The notes: generated from the sequence alone by a model not told the origin. Counted from the stretch's first letter, positions 42,892 through 51,816 are shown. The stretch: DNA of 64,000 nt from an uncultured Oscillibacter sp. (GCA_910583785.1 CAJTZK010000006.1:62001-126000), one strand, 5' to 3'. Program-made: numbers and translations.

Positions 42892-43949
42892 GCTCCACCG
42901 CCCTTCAGCCGCTCCGCCGTGTCCGCCGTCACCAGGGCGTCAATGATCTCGTCCAAATCGCCGTCCAGCACCGCGTCCAGGCGGTACACCGTCAGCCCGA
43001 TACGGTGCTCCACCACCTGGCTTTGGAGGAAGCGGTAGGTCCGCACCTTCTCGCTGCGCCACGCACCGCCCACCTGGCTCCTCCGCTCTGACGCGGCGGC
43101 GGCGTCCTGCTTTTCCCGTTCCCGCTGGTAGAGCCGGGAGCGGAGGACCCGCATGGCCTTGTCCCGGTTCTTGTACTGGCTCCGCTCATCCTGGCAGGTC
43201 ACCACCGTCCCCGTGGGCAGGTGGGTAATCCGGATGGCAGACTCCGTCTTGTTGATGTGCTGCCCTCCCGCGCCGGAGGAGCGGTAGGTGTCGATCTGGA
43301 GGTCTTTGGGATCGATGTCCACGTCCACTTCCTCCGCCTCGGGGAGAACCGCCACCGTGGCGGTACTGGTCTGGATGCGCCCGCTGGATTCCGTCTCCGG
43401 GACCCGCTTCACCTGATGGACGCCGCTCTCAAATTTCAGGCGGGAGAACACGTCCTCCCCCTCGATGAGCACGCCGCACTCCTTCACGCCCCCCAGCTCC
43501 GTCTCATTGGCGCTGAGGACCTCTGTCCGCCAGCCCCTCCGCTGTGCGTACATGGTGTACATCCGCAAAAGCTCCCCGGCGAAGAGGGCCGCCTCCTCGC
43601 CGCCCACTCCGGCCCGGATTTCCAATATAACGTTCCGCCCGTCGTTGGGGTCACGGGGCAGAAGCAGCCGCTTCAATTCCCCTTGGAGGCGTTCCGCCTC
43701 GTCCTTGGCGGCGGCCAGCTCTTCCTGGGCCAGGGCTTTCAGCTCCGGGTCCCGGAGGAGGGCCTCCGCCTCCTCCCGGCGGCGCTCCGCCGCCTCCAGG
43801 GCCCGGCTGGCCTCCACCACTGGCGCCAGCTCCTTCAGTTCCCTCTGGATGGACGCCAGCCGCCTGCCGTCCCCGTAGACAGAGGGGTCCGCCAGCTGGG
43901 CCTCCAGGTCCTCCTGCCGCACCGCCAGCTCCTTTAGTCTTTCCAGCAT
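42888..43949 (-). CDS. prfA: Peptide chain release factor 1
   Basis: RF1 recognises UAA and UAG and triggers peptide release. The protein has 353 residues with GGGGAG before ATG 43949. The N-terminal helical domain (MLERLKELAVRQEDLEAQLA) is followed by EIRAGVGGEEAALFAGELLR. The stop-codon region is VPETESSGRIQTSTATVAVL, and the GGQ loop is SSGAGGQHINKTESAIRI, whose Gln is the methylation target. No PrmC methylase gene is adjacent, unlike the frequent prfA-prmC order. Confidence 0.97.
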   Translation of the reverse strand: MLERLKELAVRQEDLEAQLADPSVYGDGRRLASIQRELKELAPVVEASRALEAAERRREEAEALLRDPELKALAQEELAAAKDEAERLQGELKRLLLPRDPNDGRNVILEIRAGVGGEEAALFAGELLRMYTMYAQRRGWRTEVLSANETELGGVKECGVLIEGEDVFSRLKFESGVHQVKRVPETESSGRIQTSTATVAVLPEAEEVDVDIDPKDLQIDTYRSSGAGGQHINKTESAIRITHLPTGTVVTCQDERSQYKNRDKAMRVLRSRLYQREREKQDAAAASERRSQVGGAWRSEKVRTYRFLQSQVVEHRIGLTVYRLDAVLDGDLDEIIDALVTADTAERLKGGGA

Positions 43950-43994
43950 AGCATTTCTCCCCGGGAAAAATATAGTCGTCCAAACCGGAAAAAC

Positions 43995-44492
43995 CTACCG
44001 TCCATTGGTCTGTAAAAATTCCTGGGTCTGGCGGAGGAACTCCTCCAGCCAGAAAGCATACCCCACGGAGCTGCTCCGCAGGGACGCCGCCGTCCGGTGG
44101 CCGCAGGGAACATACCGGTCCATCTGCTCAAAAATTTCCTCATTCTTGTCCTCGCAGCCCCGGGTCAGCACATAGGATGCGTTGCGGATCTGTTTCCCAT
44201 TCTCCTTCAAAAAGCTCCGCACCACGGAGCTGCACCGCCCCGCCCACACCGGGGACCCCACAATCACCAGACGGTAGTCCGTCAGGGGAAACCGGGCGGT
44301 ACACTTCACGGGCGGCAGCGTCCGGCGCATGGCGTCCACGCCGCACCGGAGCCAGCCGCCCCAGCCGCTGCGGTCCACACTGTCCTCCAGTTCCGCCAGC
44401 TCCGCCCCCAGGGCCTTGGAAATTTCCTCCATGGCCGCCCGGGTGTTCCCCGTCCGGGAATAGTACACGCACAGCACGTTGTTCCATGCCAC
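43995..44492 (-). CDS. Flavodoxin-family protein
   Basis: A protein of 165 residues from GTG 44492, with AAAGGAG eleven bases upstream. The FMN phosphate-binding loop is VYYSRTGNTRAAMEEI; a second strand-loop is VIVGSPVWAGRCSSVVRSFL. This is the flavodoxin fold found in small clostridial electron carriers or NAD(P)H:quinone-type reductases. It is cytoplasmic. It lies between the DUF218 gene and prfA in the long operon. The redox partner is unknown. Confidence 0.85.
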   Translation of the reverse strand: MAWNNVLCVYYSRTGNTRAAMEEISKALGAELAELEDSVDRSGWGGWLRCGVDAMRRTLPPVKCTARFPLTDYRLVIVGSPVWAGRCSSVVRSFLKENGKQIRNASYVLTRGCEDKNEEIFEQMDRYVPCGHRTAASLRSSSVGYAFWLEEFLRQTQEFLQTNGR

Positions 44493-44512
44493 TTGGCGTT
44501 CATCTCCTTTAA

Positions 44513-45274
44513 TCAGTCAAGCAGGGCCGTCTTCACCACGGCGAAGGCCTCCCGCAAATAGTAATTGGCGGTGAGCCACCACCAGGGCAGCTCCGCCGGG
44601 ACGTCAATGGTCTCCAAACCCTGCCTCTGGGCGATCATATTGGCCCGGAAGCAGTGAAAATCGTTGGTCACCACGGCAACCGTGGCCGTCCCCGTATCCA
44701 GCCCGTACTCCTCCAGCAGCGCCTTGGAATAGGCGAAGTTCTGTGCGGTATTAGTGGAACGCTCCTCTAAGAGATAGCGGCCGTTCCCCTCCCCGCCGTC
44801 CTTCCACAGCGCCCGGCGCATGGCCTCCGCCTCGGAGATGTCCTCCCCGGGCCCCCGTCCTCCGGAGAGGACCACCGGAATGTCCGGACGGCCTTCCAGA
44901 TAGTCCGCCGCCGCCCGGATGCGGCTCCACAGGGCCGCCGAGGGCTCCTCGCCGTTGACCCCGGCTCCCAGGACAATGACCGCGTCCACAGGGATGGCGG
45001 AGTTATCCGCCTCCCCCCGGAAGACAATGGCGGACTCGATGCCCGCCAGGCACACGGCGCCAAGGCTCACTCCCACGAGGAACACACGGAAGAAGGCCGC
45101 CCCCCTCCGGGAGGTTTTCCCCCAGCGGTGAAGGCACATCCCACACTGCCAAACCACCAGAACGCCCAGGAGGAAATACCCGGTAAAGCGCATGCCGTTG
45201 GGGATCAATACCAGGGCCAGCCCTGTTCCGGCCAAGGCCAGCTGCCCGGTCCGGCAGAGTCCCTTTGCCGTCAT
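44513..45274 (-). CDS. DUF218 (SanA/ElyC/YdcF-like) membrane protein
   Basis: A protein of 253 residues. ATG 45274 overlaps the ABC-F stop codon (ATGA). Three N-terminal membrane segments span about residues 12-85. A DUF218 domain follows: VDAVIVLGAGVNGEEPSAALW, IPVVLSGGRG, ERSTNTAQNFAYSKALL and VTNDFHCFRANMIAQRQGL. SanA and ElyC act on envelope integrity and peptidoglycan or lipid-carrier metabolism in other bacteria. The presence of ddl and murF in the same operon supports a cell-wall role here, but the reaction is unknown. Confidence 0.85.
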   Translation of the reverse strand: MTAKGLCRTGQLALAGTGLALVLIPNGMRFTGYFLLGVLVVWQCGMCLHRWGKTSRRGAAFFRVFLVGVSLGAVCLAGIESAIVFRGEADNSAIPVDAVIVLGAGVNGEEPSAALWSRIRAAADYLEGRPDIPVVLSGGRGPGEDISEAEAMRRALWKDGGEGNGRYLLEERSTNTAQNFAYSKALLEEYGLDTGTATVAVVTNDFHCFRANMIAQRQGLETIDVPAELPWWWLTANYYLREAFAVVKTALLD

Positions 45275-47169
45275 GCCTCCCCGGCCTCCCCGCTGAGCTG
45301 CTCCCAGCGCTCATAGAGGGCGTCCAGGTCTCTCTGGGCAGCTTCCCGCTCCTCCGTCAGGGCGGCCAGCTTCTCGTAGTCGCAGGCGGCGGCCTCCATG
45401 TCCGCCTCCAGGGCGGCAATCTGTTCCTCCGCCTTGGCGATGTCCCGTTCGCAGATGGTCAGCTGCCGCCGGGCGTTCTGCTGGGCCCGGTTGCCCCGGG
45501 CGGGGCGCTCGCCCTTTTCCTTGGCGGGCTTCGGCGGCCCGGCCTTTGCCGCAGCCTCCTGGGCCTTCATCTGCCGGTACTGGGTGAAACCGCAGGGATA
45601 GTCCGTAACCGTCCCATCCGCCAGTTCCCAAATCCGGGTGGCGAAGCGGTTGATGAAATAGCGGTCGTGGCTGACGAACAGCAGCGTCCCGTCGTAAGAC
45701 TCTACCGCCTCCTCAATCCACTCCCGGGAGGCGATGTCCAGGTGGTTCGTGGGCTCGTCCAGAATCAGGAAGTTAATCTCCCCGTCCATCAGCATGCACA
45801 GCCGCAGGCGGCTCTGCTCCCCTCCGGACAGGACAGACACGGGCTTGAACACGTCCTCCCCCCGGAAGTCATAGGCCGCCAGGCGGTTCCGGGCGCTCTG
45901 GGCGGAGAGGCCCCGCTTGGAGGCCATCATATTCTCCACCAGGTTCCAGTCCGGGTGGTCGAAGTGAATGATCTGGGGCAGGTAGGCGGGCTTCGCCTGG
46001 GGCCCCAGCTTGACGCGCCCGTCGTCGGGGTACAGCTCCCCCATGATCATCTTGAGGAGGGTGGACTTTCCCGTCCCGTTGTCGCCAATGAGGGCGATCC
46101 GCTCGCCCCCTTCCACCTTCAGGGTAATGCTGTCAAACAAGTGCTTGTCCCCATAAGACTTGGCTAGGTTCCGAATGCCCAGCACCTCGTCCCCGTGGAA
46201 CTCGGCGGTGGAAAACCGGGCGTCCATCTTCCGGGCCTTGGTGGGCTTGGCGGTGGTGCGCATCCGCTCGATACGCCGCTCGATGTTCACCGCCCGGCGG
46301 TAGGTCTTGTCCATGCCCATGAAGGCCCATACCCGGAGCTGTTCCGCCGCCTTCTCCAATTGCTCGATCTTCGCCTGTTCCTTCTGGTACTGCTTCAGGC
46401 GCTCCTGATAGCGGCGCTCCTTCTCCACGGCGTAAAAGCTGTAATTCCCGCTGTAAAACTCCGCCCTGCCGTTTTCAATCTCAATGACCCGGGTCACCAC
46501 CCGGTCCAGGAAGTAGCGGTCATGGGAGATGGCCACCACGGTGCCCCGGAAGCCCCGGATATACTCCTCCAGCCACTCTGTGGCGTGGAGGTCCAGGTGG
46601 TTGGTGGGCTCGTCCAGCAGCAGGATGTCCGTGTCCTCCAGAATCAGCCGCCCCAGGTTCACCCGGGTCTTCTCCCCGCCGGAGAGGCTGTCAAACAGCT
46701 GGCCCCGCATCTCCTGGGAAATGGACAGGCCGTTGGCAATTTTGTTCACGGCCACGTCGGTGTCATAGCCGCCGAAGACCTCAAACCGCTCAGTAAGGGA
46801 CCCGTAACGCCGCAGCAGCGCCGGGTCCGCCTCCCCCGCCGCCATGCGGCCCTCCAGGGCCTCCATCTCCCGGGCCAGGCTCTCCAGCCGGGCGAAAGCG
46901 GAGCGGAGCACGTCCTCCACGGTGTACCCCGCCGGGTAGACGGGAATCTGGGAAATCAGGCCCAGCCGATGGCCCGAGGCGACGGAGACCTGTCCCTCAT
47001 CGTGGTCCAGCTCTCCCGTCAATATGCGGAACAGGGTGGTTTTGCCCGCGCCGTTCCGGCCCAGCAGTCCCACCCGCTCCCCCTGGTCAATCTGAAAGGT
47101 CAGGCCGTCCAGGACGTTGTTCCCCACCTCAAAGGACTTGACCAGGGAGTTGATCTGTATCTCAATCAT
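45271..47169 (-). CDS. ABC-F family ribosome-associated ATPase
   Basis: A protein of 632 residues with two ABC domains. The first has GLLGRNGAGKTTLF, LSGGEKTRVNLGRLILE and LLLDEPTNHLDLHA. The second has ALIGDNGTGKSTLL, LSGGEQSRLRLCML and LILDEPTNHLDIAS. The interdomain linker is helical and charged (about 240-300), and a C-terminal coiled coil (ICERDIAKAEEQIAALEADM) follows a basic region. There are no membrane helices. ABC-F proteins act on the ribosomal E site: some relieve stalling (EttA/Uup-like), others protect against antibiotics. The linker length does not clearly mark an antibiotic-resistance type. ATG 47169 has no good ribosome binding site but overlaps a six-codon upstream frame. 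Confidence 0.92.
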   Translation of the reverse strand: MIEIQINSLVKSFEVGNNVLDGLTFQIDQGERVGLLGRNGAGKTTLFRILTGELDHDEGQVSVASGHRLGLISQIPVYPAGYTVEDVLRSAFARLESLAREMEALEGRMAAGEADPALLRRYGSLTERFEVFGGYDTDVAVNKIANGLSISQEMRGQLFDSLSGGEKTRVNLGRLILEDTDILLLDEPTNHLDLHATEWLEEYIRGFRGTVVAISHDRYFLDRVVTRVIEIENGRAEFYSGNYSFYAVEKERRYQERLKQYQKEQAKIEQLEKAAEQLRVWAFMGMDKTYRRAVNIERRIERMRTTAKPTKARKMDARFSTAEFHGDEVLGIRNLAKSYGDKHLFDSITLKVEGGERIALIGDNGTGKSTLLKMIMGELYPDDGRVKLGPQAKPAYLPQIIHFDHPDWNLVENMMASKRGLSAQSARNRLAAYDFRGEDVFKPVSVLSGGEQSRLRLCMLMDGEINFLILDEPTNHLDIASREWIEEAVESYDGTLLFVSHDRYFINRFATRIWELADGTVTDYPCGFTQYRQMKAQEAAAKAGPPKPAKEKGERPARGNRAQQNARRQLTICERDIAKAEEQIAALEADMEAAACDYEKLAALTEEREAAQRDLDALYERWEQLSGEAGEA

Positions 47170-47195
47170 AGCGCTTTATCGTTCATTCTCCCAAT

Positions 47196-48569
47196 TTACG
47201 TTTTTTGCAGGCGCTCCACCAGCCATTCGAATTTCATGGCGTGGGAGGCCTTCACCAGCATAACTGTCCCCGGCCCCAGCTGCCGCCGGAGCTCCGGCAG
47301 GGCCTCCTCCTTCGTGGGGAAATACTGGACGGACCCGCCGCTCAGGGCCACGCCGTCGGCAATCTTCCCCGCCAGCTCCCCGCTGCCCACAGCGAACACC
47401 AGGTCCACTCCCAGCATAGCCGCCAGGGCCCCCATGTTGTAATGGGCCCGGTTCCGGATGTCCCCCAGTTCCCCCATGTCACCCAGGACGGCCACCCGCT
47501 TGTCGCACTCCGTCCGGGCCAGGATTTCCAGGGCCGCCGCCACGGACTGGGGATTGGCGTTGTAGCAGTCGTCCAGGAGCATCCGCCTGCCCGGCAGGCG
47601 GAGCACCCGCATCCGGCTGCCCGCCGGAACGTAGGCCGCCGCCCCCCGGACGATCTCCTCCCGGCTCAGGTCCAGGGCCTCTCCCACCGCCACGGCGATG
47701 GCGGCGGCGTAGGCCATGTGCTCCCCGGGAGCGGGAATATCCAGCGGGTAACGGTCCTTCTCCGTGGCCACGGTGCAGCGGATGCCTTCCACCCCGTGGT
47801 CGGAAATTTCCGTTATCCGGGCCTGGCAGTGTTCCGACTTGCCGCAGCGGACGGTCCGGAAGGGGACCGCCACGGTGTCCAGCAAAGCGTCGTCCCCGTT
47901 CAGGACCACCAGGCCGTCTTTTTTCAGATGGGTGAAAATCTCGCACTTGGCTTCCAGGATGCCCTCCCGGCTGCCCAGGTTCTGGATGTGGGCATCCCCG
48001 ATGTTGGAGATGACGGCCACGTCCGGCTTCACCATATCCGTGAGGTATTCGATCTCCCCGGCGTGGTTCATGCCCGTTTCGATGACTGCGGCCTCATGCT
48101 CCTTCGCCAATCCCAGCAGGGTCAGGGGGGTCCCCACGTCGTTGTTGTAGTTTTCCGGGGTCTTCCACGCCTTAAACCGCGCCCCCAGCACGGCGGCAAT
48201 CATCTCCTTGGTCGTGGTCTTCCCCACGCTTCCGGTGACCTGGACCACCGGGATGCAAAACCGCTCTCGGTAGGCGGAGGCCAGGGCCTTGAGGGCTAGC
48301 CGGGTGTCCGCCACCTGGATGTAAAACCTATCCTCCCGGAGGGTCTCCGGCGCCCGGGCGCAAAGGCACCCCGCCGCGCCGCCCTCCAGGGCCGCGTCAA
48401 TAAAGTCGTGCCCGTCGAACCGCTCTCCCACCCAGGGCAGGAAGAGGCAGCCGGGGGCCAGGCTGCGGCTGTCGGTGCAGACCGCGGTGACGGCGGGGGC
48501 GTTTTCTCTGGGGTTCAGCCACACACCGTCCACGGCGGCGGCGATCTGGCCAACAGTCATGGGCTCCAT
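47196..48569 (-). CDS. murF: UDP-N-acetylmuramoyl-tripeptide--D-alanyl-D-alanine ligase
   Basis: MurF adds D-Ala-D-Ala to UDP-MurNAc-tripeptide in the cytoplasm. The protein has 457 residues. ATG 48569 has GGGGAGG upstream; ATG 48560 is an alternative. The Mur ligase motifs are CTDSRSLAPGCLFLPWVGER at the N-terminus, P-loop VTGSVGKTTTKEMIAAVL, NYNNDVGTPLTLL, ETGMNHAGEIEYL and DDCYNANPQSVAAALEIL. It is directly downstream of ddl, whose product is its substrate, so the two steps are co-expressed. Confidence 0.97.
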   Translation of the reverse strand: MEPMTVGQIAAAVDGVWLNPRENAPAVTAVCTDSRSLAPGCLFLPWVGERFDGHDFIDAALEGGAAGCLCARAPETLREDRFYIQVADTRLALKALASAYRERFCIPVVQVTGSVGKTTTKEMIAAVLGARFKAWKTPENYNNDVGTPLTLLGLAKEHEAAVIETGMNHAGEIEYLTDMVKPDVAVISNIGDAHIQNLGSREGILEAKCEIFTHLKKDGLVVLNGDDALLDTVAVPFRTVRCGKSEHCQARITEISDHGVEGIRCTVATEKDRYPLDIPAPGEHMAYAAAIAVAVGEALDLSREEIVRGAAAYVPAGSRMRVLRLPGRRMLLDDCYNANPQSVAAALEILARTECDKRVAVLGDMGELGDIRNRAHYNMGALAAMLGVDLVFAVGSGELAGKIADGVALSGGSVQYFPTKEEALPELRRQLGPGTVMLVKASHAMKFEWLVERLQKT

Positions 48570-48626
48570 TCTATCGTCCTCCCCGCGCCCCGGACGGGGC
48601 GCGCTTTCTTTCATAATGGTTATGTA

Positions 48627-49679
48627 TTAACGGCGCTTGATGTCCAGAGACAGCCGGACGATCTCCTCGCACAGCCCGCCATAGCTCATGCCGATGGCGG
48701 CGGCCTCCTGGGGGACGAAACTGGTGGGGGTCATTCCCGGCAGGGAGTTGGCCTCCAGGCACCAGAGCTTTCCGTCCTGGTCCAGGATCATGTCCGTCCG
48801 GGAGTACACCTGGAGGCCCAGGGCCCTGTGGGCCCGGAGGGCCAGTTCCCCGGCGGCGGCGGCCTCCGCCTCCGTCAGGGGGGCGGGGCAGACTTCCTTT
48901 GCGCCGCCCTTCTGGTACTTGGCGGCGTAGTCAAAGTCCTTCCCGGCAGGGGTGGTCTCCACGGCGGGAAGGGCCCGGTCCCCCAGCACCGCCACCGTCA
49001 GCTCCCGGCCATAAACGCGCTCCTCCCAGATAATGCCGCCGCCAAACTGGCGGACCTTCACCAGGGCCTCTTGGAGCTCCTTCCGGTCCTCCGGCAGGAA
49101 GACCCCCAAGGAAGACCCGCCGGTGGTGCATTTGATCACGCAGGGCATGGGCAGCTCCTGGGCCAGGCCGCAGGCCTCTTCCGGCCCGTACTCCAGCGCC
49201 CTCCACCTGGGAGTGGGGACGCCCTCGGCGGTCATGATCCGCTTGGCCACCGCCTTGTCCATGGCCACGCCGGAGGCCAGATACCCGGACCCGGTGTAGG
49301 GCACCCCCAGCAGCTCCAGGGCGGCCTGGACCCTTCCGTCCTCCCCGTCCTGGCCGTGGAGCCCCAGGAACACGATGTCCGCCACCTGGCACAGCTCCAG
49401 CACGTTGGGCCCGAATACCCGGGGGCTCTGGTCCTTCCGGCTCCGCCGGACGGCCTCCAGGTCCGGGGCCGCGGTTCCGATCACCGCGTCGGGGCACAGG
49501 CCGTCCTCCGCGTCAAAGAGGGCTTCCGGGTCCTCCGGGACCTCCTCCACCCCCAGGAACAAATCGATTAAAATGGCCCGGTGGCCCCGCTCCCGCAGGG
49601 CGCGGCAGATGCCCGTGCCCGTCACCAGGGAGACGGCCCGCTCCGTGGAGATGCCCCCGGCCAGTACGACGATCTTCAT
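48627..49679 (-). CDS. ddl: D-alanine--D-alanine ligase
   Basis: Ddl joins two D-Ala with ATP. The protein has 350 residues; TGGAGG precedes ATG 49679. The N-terminus is KIVVLAGGISTERAVSLVTG, FLGLHGQDGEDGRVQAALEL is characteristic, and the ATP-grasp part holds PCVIKCTTGGSSLGV and DFDYAAKYQKG. Mg2+ ligands are in CLEANSLPGMTPTSFVPQ. No van-type neighbour genes occur. It is the first gene of the long operon. A TATAAT box (49715-49720, minus strand) lies about 35 bp upstream; the -35 (TTGTGC with a 15-bp spacer) is poor. Confidence 0.96.
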   Translation of the reverse strand: MKIVVLAGGISTERAVSLVTGTGICRALRERGHRAILIDLFLGVEEVPEDPEALFDAEDGLCPDAVIGTAAPDLEAVRRSRKDQSPRVFGPNVLELCQVADIVFLGLHGQDGEDGRVQAALELLGVPYTGSGYLASGVAMDKAVAKRIMTAEGVPTPRWRALEYGPEEACGLAQELPMPCVIKCTTGGSSLGVFLPEDRKELQEALVKVRQFGGGIIWEERVYGRELTVAVLGDRALPAVETTPAGKDFDYAAKYQKGGAKEVCPAPLTEAEAAAAGELALRAHRALGLQVYSRTDMILDQDGKLWCLEANSLPGMTPTSFVPQEAAAIGMSYGGLCEEIVRLSLDIKRR

Positions 49680-49806
49680 GTGATATCCTCCAGCAATGGT
49701 AATACTTTCATCTTATTATAATCCGTTATAGTTTAGCACAAGCGGCGGGTGAATACAACCTGCAAAACACTTTTTTTACATTCCCCCCTCAAATCCCGGA
49801 AAGGGC

Positions 49807-49837
49807 TTGACATGGACCGTACTCCATGTGATACACT
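49807..49837 (+). promoter_or_regulatory. MerR-type promoter of the DUF362 gene
   Basis: TTGACA (49807-49812) and TACACT (49832-49837) are separated by an over-long 19-bp spacer. A dyad ACATGGA-N6-TCCATGT (49810-49829) fills the spacer. This is the layout of promoters under-wound by MerR-family activators. No merR gene lies in the window. Confidence 0.55.
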
Positions 49838-49885
49838 GTGTGCCAAACAACTACGGGAACCATACGGAAAAGGAGAACGATCATC

Positions 49886-51007
49886 ATGTCTGAGACGTCC
49901 AAGGTTTATTTTGCGGACTTCCGCTGCCCCAGCTGGCGGGAGAACCTCCCCCAGAAGCTGGCCCGGCTGATGATGACCGCCGGGTTTGGCGAAATTGACA
50001 TGGAGGGCAAGTTTGTCGCCATCAAAATGCACTTCGGCGAGCCGGGGAACCTGGCCTACCTCCGGCCCAACTGGGCCCGGGCCGTGGCGGACCTGGTGAA
50101 ATCCCAGGGGGGCAAGCCCTTCCTGACGGACTGCAACACGCTGTACGTGGGCGGGCGGAAGAACGCCCCGGACCACTTGGAGTCCGCCTATGTCAACGGC
50201 TTCAGCCCCTATGCAACGGGCTGCCACGTGCTCATCGCCGACGGGCTGAAGGGCACCGACGAGGTGGCCGTCCCCGTGAAGGGCGGCGAGTACGTGACGG
50301 AGGCCAAAATCGGACGGGCCGTCATGGACGCGGACGTGTTCGTCAGCCTCACCCACTTCAAGGGCCACGAGCAGGCGGGCATGGGCGGCGCGCTGAAAAA
50401 CATCGGCATGGGCTGCGGCTCCCGGGCGGGCAAGATGGAGCAGCACAACTCCGGCAAGCCCTTTGTGAAGGAGAAAAAGTGCATTGGCTGCAAGGCCTGC
50501 GCCAAAATCTGCGCCCATGGCGCGCCCCAGTTCGGCCCGGATGGCAAGGCCTCCATCGACACGGACAAGTGCGTGGGCTGCGGCCGCTGCCTGGCGGTCT
50601 GCCCCAAGGACGCCATTGACTGCCTCTACGACGAGGCTCCCGCCATCCTGAACAAGAAAATCGCCGAGTACACCAAGGCCGTGGTAGACGGGCGTCCCTG
50701 CTTCCACGTGTCCCTGGTGCTGGACATCTCCCCCAACTGCGACTGCCACGGGGAAAACGACGTGCCCATTGCCGCCGACGTGGGCATGTTCGCCTCCTTC
50801 GACCCCGTGGCCCTGGACCAGGCCTGTGCCGACACGGTGGTCTCCCAGCCGCCCCTGCCGGGCTCCGTGCTGTTTGACGAGGGCTTTGACTGCTCCTGCG
50901 GCGACATCTTCCAGGCGGCCCATCCGGACACCCACTGGCAGACCTGCCTGGAGCATGCGGAAAAGCTGGGCCTGGGGACCCGGAAGTACAAGCTCATTAA
51001 AATCTAA
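49886..51007 (+). CDS. DUF362 protein with 2x[4Fe-4S] ferredoxin domain
   Basis: A protein of 373 residues; AAAAGGAGAACG lies before ATG 49886. The DUF362 region spans about 1-190 (IKMHFGEPGNLAYLRPNWAR, LTHFKGHEQAGMGGALKNIG). A dicluster ferredoxin insert is at about 190-240 (CIGCKACAKICA, CVGCGRCLAVCP). A C-terminal part with SPNCDCHGENDVPIAADVGM, FDPVALDQACAD and FDCSCG completes it. DUF362 iron-sulfur proteins are widespread in anaerobes, but their substrate is not known. It is cytoplasmic and monocistronic, between a MerR-like promoter and a strong terminator, which suggests that a small effector induces it. Confidence 0.9.
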   Translation: MSETSKVYFADFRCPSWRENLPQKLARLMMTAGFGEIDMEGKFVAIKMHFGEPGNLAYLRPNWARAVADLVKSQGGKPFLTDCNTLYVGGRKNAPDHLESAYVNGFSPYATGCHVLIADGLKGTDEVAVPVKGGEYVTEAKIGRAVMDADVFVSLTHFKGHEQAGMGGALKNIGMGCGSRAGKMEQHNSGKPFVKEKKCIGCKACAKICAHGAPQFGPDGKASIDTDKCVGCGRCLAVCPKDAIDCLYDEAPAILNKKIAEYTKAVVDGRPCFHVSLVLDISPNCDCHGENDVPIAADVGMFASFDPVALDQACADTVVSQPPLPGSVLFDEGFDCSCGDIFQAAHPDTHWQTCLEHAEKLGLGTRKYKLIKI

Positions 51008-51020
51008 AGAATCCCATGGG

Positions 51021-51052
51021 AAGGGGCGCGGCTGACCGCCGCGCTCCTTTTT
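51021..51052 (+). terminator. Terminator of the DUF362 gene
   Basis: A 12-bp stem AAGGGGCGCGGC/GCCGCGCTCCTT with one G-U pair, loop TGACC, then T5. Confidence 0.85.
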
Positions 51053-51113
51053 CCAGTTCTATCCTCCCGGCCTCCCTCATACAATGCGGTATCACGACCG
51101 AGAGGTGGACAAC

Positions 51114-51740
51114 ATGACGACAAAGAATGAAGTGCTGCTGGAAGGGCTGGTCCTGGGGGAGCCGGAGTGGTCCCACGAGAACCACGGCGCGCAGTTTTAC
51201 CGGGTATACCTCCAGGTCCCCCGGCTCAGCGGCCAGGTGGACCTGCTTCCGGTGCTCCTGCCCGGGGGGCTGGCCGCCCAGGCGGCGGAGGGGCGGCTCC
51301 TCCGTGTCCAGGGCCAGCTCCGCTCCTTCAACAACCGCAGCGGCGTGGGCAGCCGCCTGGTACTGACGGTCTACGCCCAGGAGCTCCAGCCGGGATTGGA
51401 CGAGCCCCAGAACCAGATCGCCCTCTCCGGCGCCCTGTGCAAGCCCCCCGTCTTCCGCCGGACCCCCCTGGGCCGGAGCATCTGCGATCTGATGCTGGCC
51501 GTTCCCCGGCGTTACGGCCGGGCGGATTACCTGCCCGTCATCGCCTGGGGGCAGCTGGCGGTAAAGGCCAGCCGCCTCCGGGTGGGGGACCCCCTGGCCC
51601 TGGAGGGCCGGGTCCAGAGCCGTACATACCACAAGGCCCTGGAGTCCGGGGAAACGGAGGAGCGGACGGCCTACGAGGTATCCATGATGCGCCTGCTGGA
51701 CCCGGAAGGCCCGGCCCCCTGCGCCGGGCAGGGCGTATGA
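51114..51740 (+). CDS. Single-stranded DNA-binding-like protein with two OB folds
   Basis: A protein of 208 residues; AGAGGTGGAC precedes ATG 51114. Two OB-fold repeats are seen: about 5-100 (EVLLEGLVLGEPEWSHENHG, FYRVYLQVPRLSG, RLLRVQGQLRSFN) and about 105-195 (NQIALSGALCKPPVFRRTPL, SICDLMLAVPRRYGRADYLP, LALEGRVQSRTYHK). It has no acidic SSB C-terminal tail, so it is not a canonical replication SSB. Proteins like this in Clostridia are annotated as SSB family. A role in DNA repair, competence or as a paralogue of SSB is possible. No partner gene is adjacent. Confidence 0.8.
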   Translation: MTTKNEVLLEGLVLGEPEWSHENHGAQFYRVYLQVPRLSGQVDLLPVLLPGGLAAQAAEGRLLRVQGQLRSFNNRSGVGSRLVLTVYAQELQPGLDEPQNQIALSGALCKPPVFRRTPLGRSICDLMLAVPRRYGRADYLPVIAWGQLAVKASRLRVGDPLALEGRVQSRTYHKALESGETEERTAYEVSMMRLLDPEGPAPCAGQGV

Positions 51741-51780
51741 CCGCAGCCCCCGGCGTTTCCGCCTCCGGTCCCTGGGACAA

Positions 51781-51816
51781 GGCGAAGGCCCTCCGCTGAA
51801 GCGGAGGGCCTTCGCC
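51781..51816. terminator. Hairpin between SSB-like gene and hppA, probable bidirectional terminator
   Basis: A perfect 16-bp stem GGCGAAGGCCCTCCGC with loop TGAA between convergent genes. The T-tracts are short (CTTC plus strand, TTG minus strand), so it may mainly protect 3' ends. Confidence 0.65.
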
